Of a DNA stretch of 64,000 nt, positions 63,318 through 64,000 are shown one piece after another. The position numbers and the translations under genes were made by a program. The DNA lies in NCBI GenBank assembly GCA_027575765.1, contig JANBPT010000010.1, positions 1-64,000 of the forward strand. The letters are read 5' to 3'. The notes under the pieces are model-generated. The model made no database searches and had not been told where the DNA came from. It saw nothing but the letters and a program-made list of their open reading frames with translations. The first letter of the stretch is position 1. Each line of letters opens with the position of its first letter. This DNA comes from Tieghemiomyces parasiticus. Its lineage: Eukaryota > Kickxellomycota > Dimargaritomycetes > Dimargaritales > Dimargaritaceae.

Positions 63318-64000
63318 GGCAGCTAACTAGACGGGGCTGAGGGGTGGCTATTGCGGGGTTTCGAGGTCGGTATGCTAGGCATGGGGCAGGCGAGCCGAAG
63401 GCGAGGGTGGGACATGATAGGGCTCACAAGGGTCAATGTACATGTAGACGAATGCGTTTCGGCAGGGAGGTCAGGCCGAGTGAAATAGCTGGTCTACAAG
63501 GTGGTAGAGGATACGTGGACTGCTAAGGGGCAATGAAGGCGGGCCGCCGTGTTGACAGGCAGGCTGTGCAAACTTACGTTGGTCAGTTGCCGAGATGCTG
63601 ATGAGGTAGAGGACGGGTTTCGGTGCTGGGGTAAGCGGCGTCAACGCGGAGTTAGGTTGCTGGGGGTAAATATAGGCCGGAGAACGATAGGCGACAAGTA
63701 TTGGGGCCTTGAGGTGAACGGAAGCTGGTCGGGGTACAGAACCCAAAACGACTTTATACCCATGATGTCGTTTGCGGGGTAGCGGGGCTAAGAAGTGTCG
63801 AATGGGAGGAGGCCAGTGAGGGCGTGGGAGTGACTAGGGCATTTGCCGGGTTGCCAGAAAGGACAGTGAAAGCCGGTTGGTAAATAAGCAAGAGGAGGGC
63901 GTGAAGAGAGGATGCAGAGGGAGGTCCGCCGCCATTGAATGATCTACGGTGCGCTGTGATGCAAGCGTCACCACCGGGGCCCATTGTAAACGACTCGGGC
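63318..64000. other. Upstream region of the bestrophin-like gene, window end
   Basis: Purine-rich on + (a pyrimidine-rich leader for the minus-strand gene). Small frames without motifs; no other gene is supported. Confidence 0.5.

Overview
The window looks like nuclear DNA of a fungus, probably an early-diverging lineage. The conserved genes are eukaryotic and carry short spliceosomal introns with GTAAGT/GTAAGG/GTAAGC donors. There is one nuclear-type tRNA-Gln, pyrimidine-rich leaders, a vacuolar carboxypeptidase-like protein with a signal anchor, and a SNAP50-type snRNA transcription factor that budding yeast lacks. A biotrophic or mycoparasitic zoopagomycete would fit the mix of housekeeping genes and isolated secreted paralogues, but that placement is inference.

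Layout. 1-15 kb: a small secreted cysteine-containing protein, eIF4E (-), a WDR26/Gid7-type WD40 protein (+, at least 8 exons) and V-ATPase catalytic subunit A (+, 5 exons). 15.5-17.6 kb: tRNA-Gln(CTG) (-), the Atx1 copper chaperone (+, 3 exons) and, converging on it, a 28-residue cysteine-rich peptide gene behind a strong TATA box. 20.7-25.9 kb: NOC4 (-, 6 exons) and SNAPC3/SNAP50 (-, 2 exons). 26-41 kb: an accessory region with three intron-less, signal-peptide-bearing paralogues in tandem (30.8, 35.6 and 38.8 kb), small membrane ORFs, and decayed relatives of the same family in inverse orientation near 27 kb. 44-45 kb: a homeodomain protein (-). 45.2-52.1 kb: nearly 7 kb with no convincing gene. 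52-64 kb: DHX37/Dhr1 helicase (-) divergent from cytosolic PheRS beta (+), a serine carboxypeptidase (+, 3 exons) and a bestrophin-like/UPF0187 membrane channel protein (-).

How the genes work together. NOC4 and DHX37/Dhr1 both act in 40S ribosome assembly. eIF4E and PheRS act in translation. The WDR26-like protein belongs to the CTLH/GID ubiquitin ligase. V-ATPase acidifies the vacuole where a CPY-like peptidase would work. Atx1 and the adjacent cysteine-rich peptide may form a copper-handling pair (inference).

The most unusual content is the secreted paralogue array in gene-poor DNA, and the tiny cysteine-rich gene beside ATX1. Exon joins were derived by hand from reading frame, splice consensus and family conservation. 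No database search was possible.
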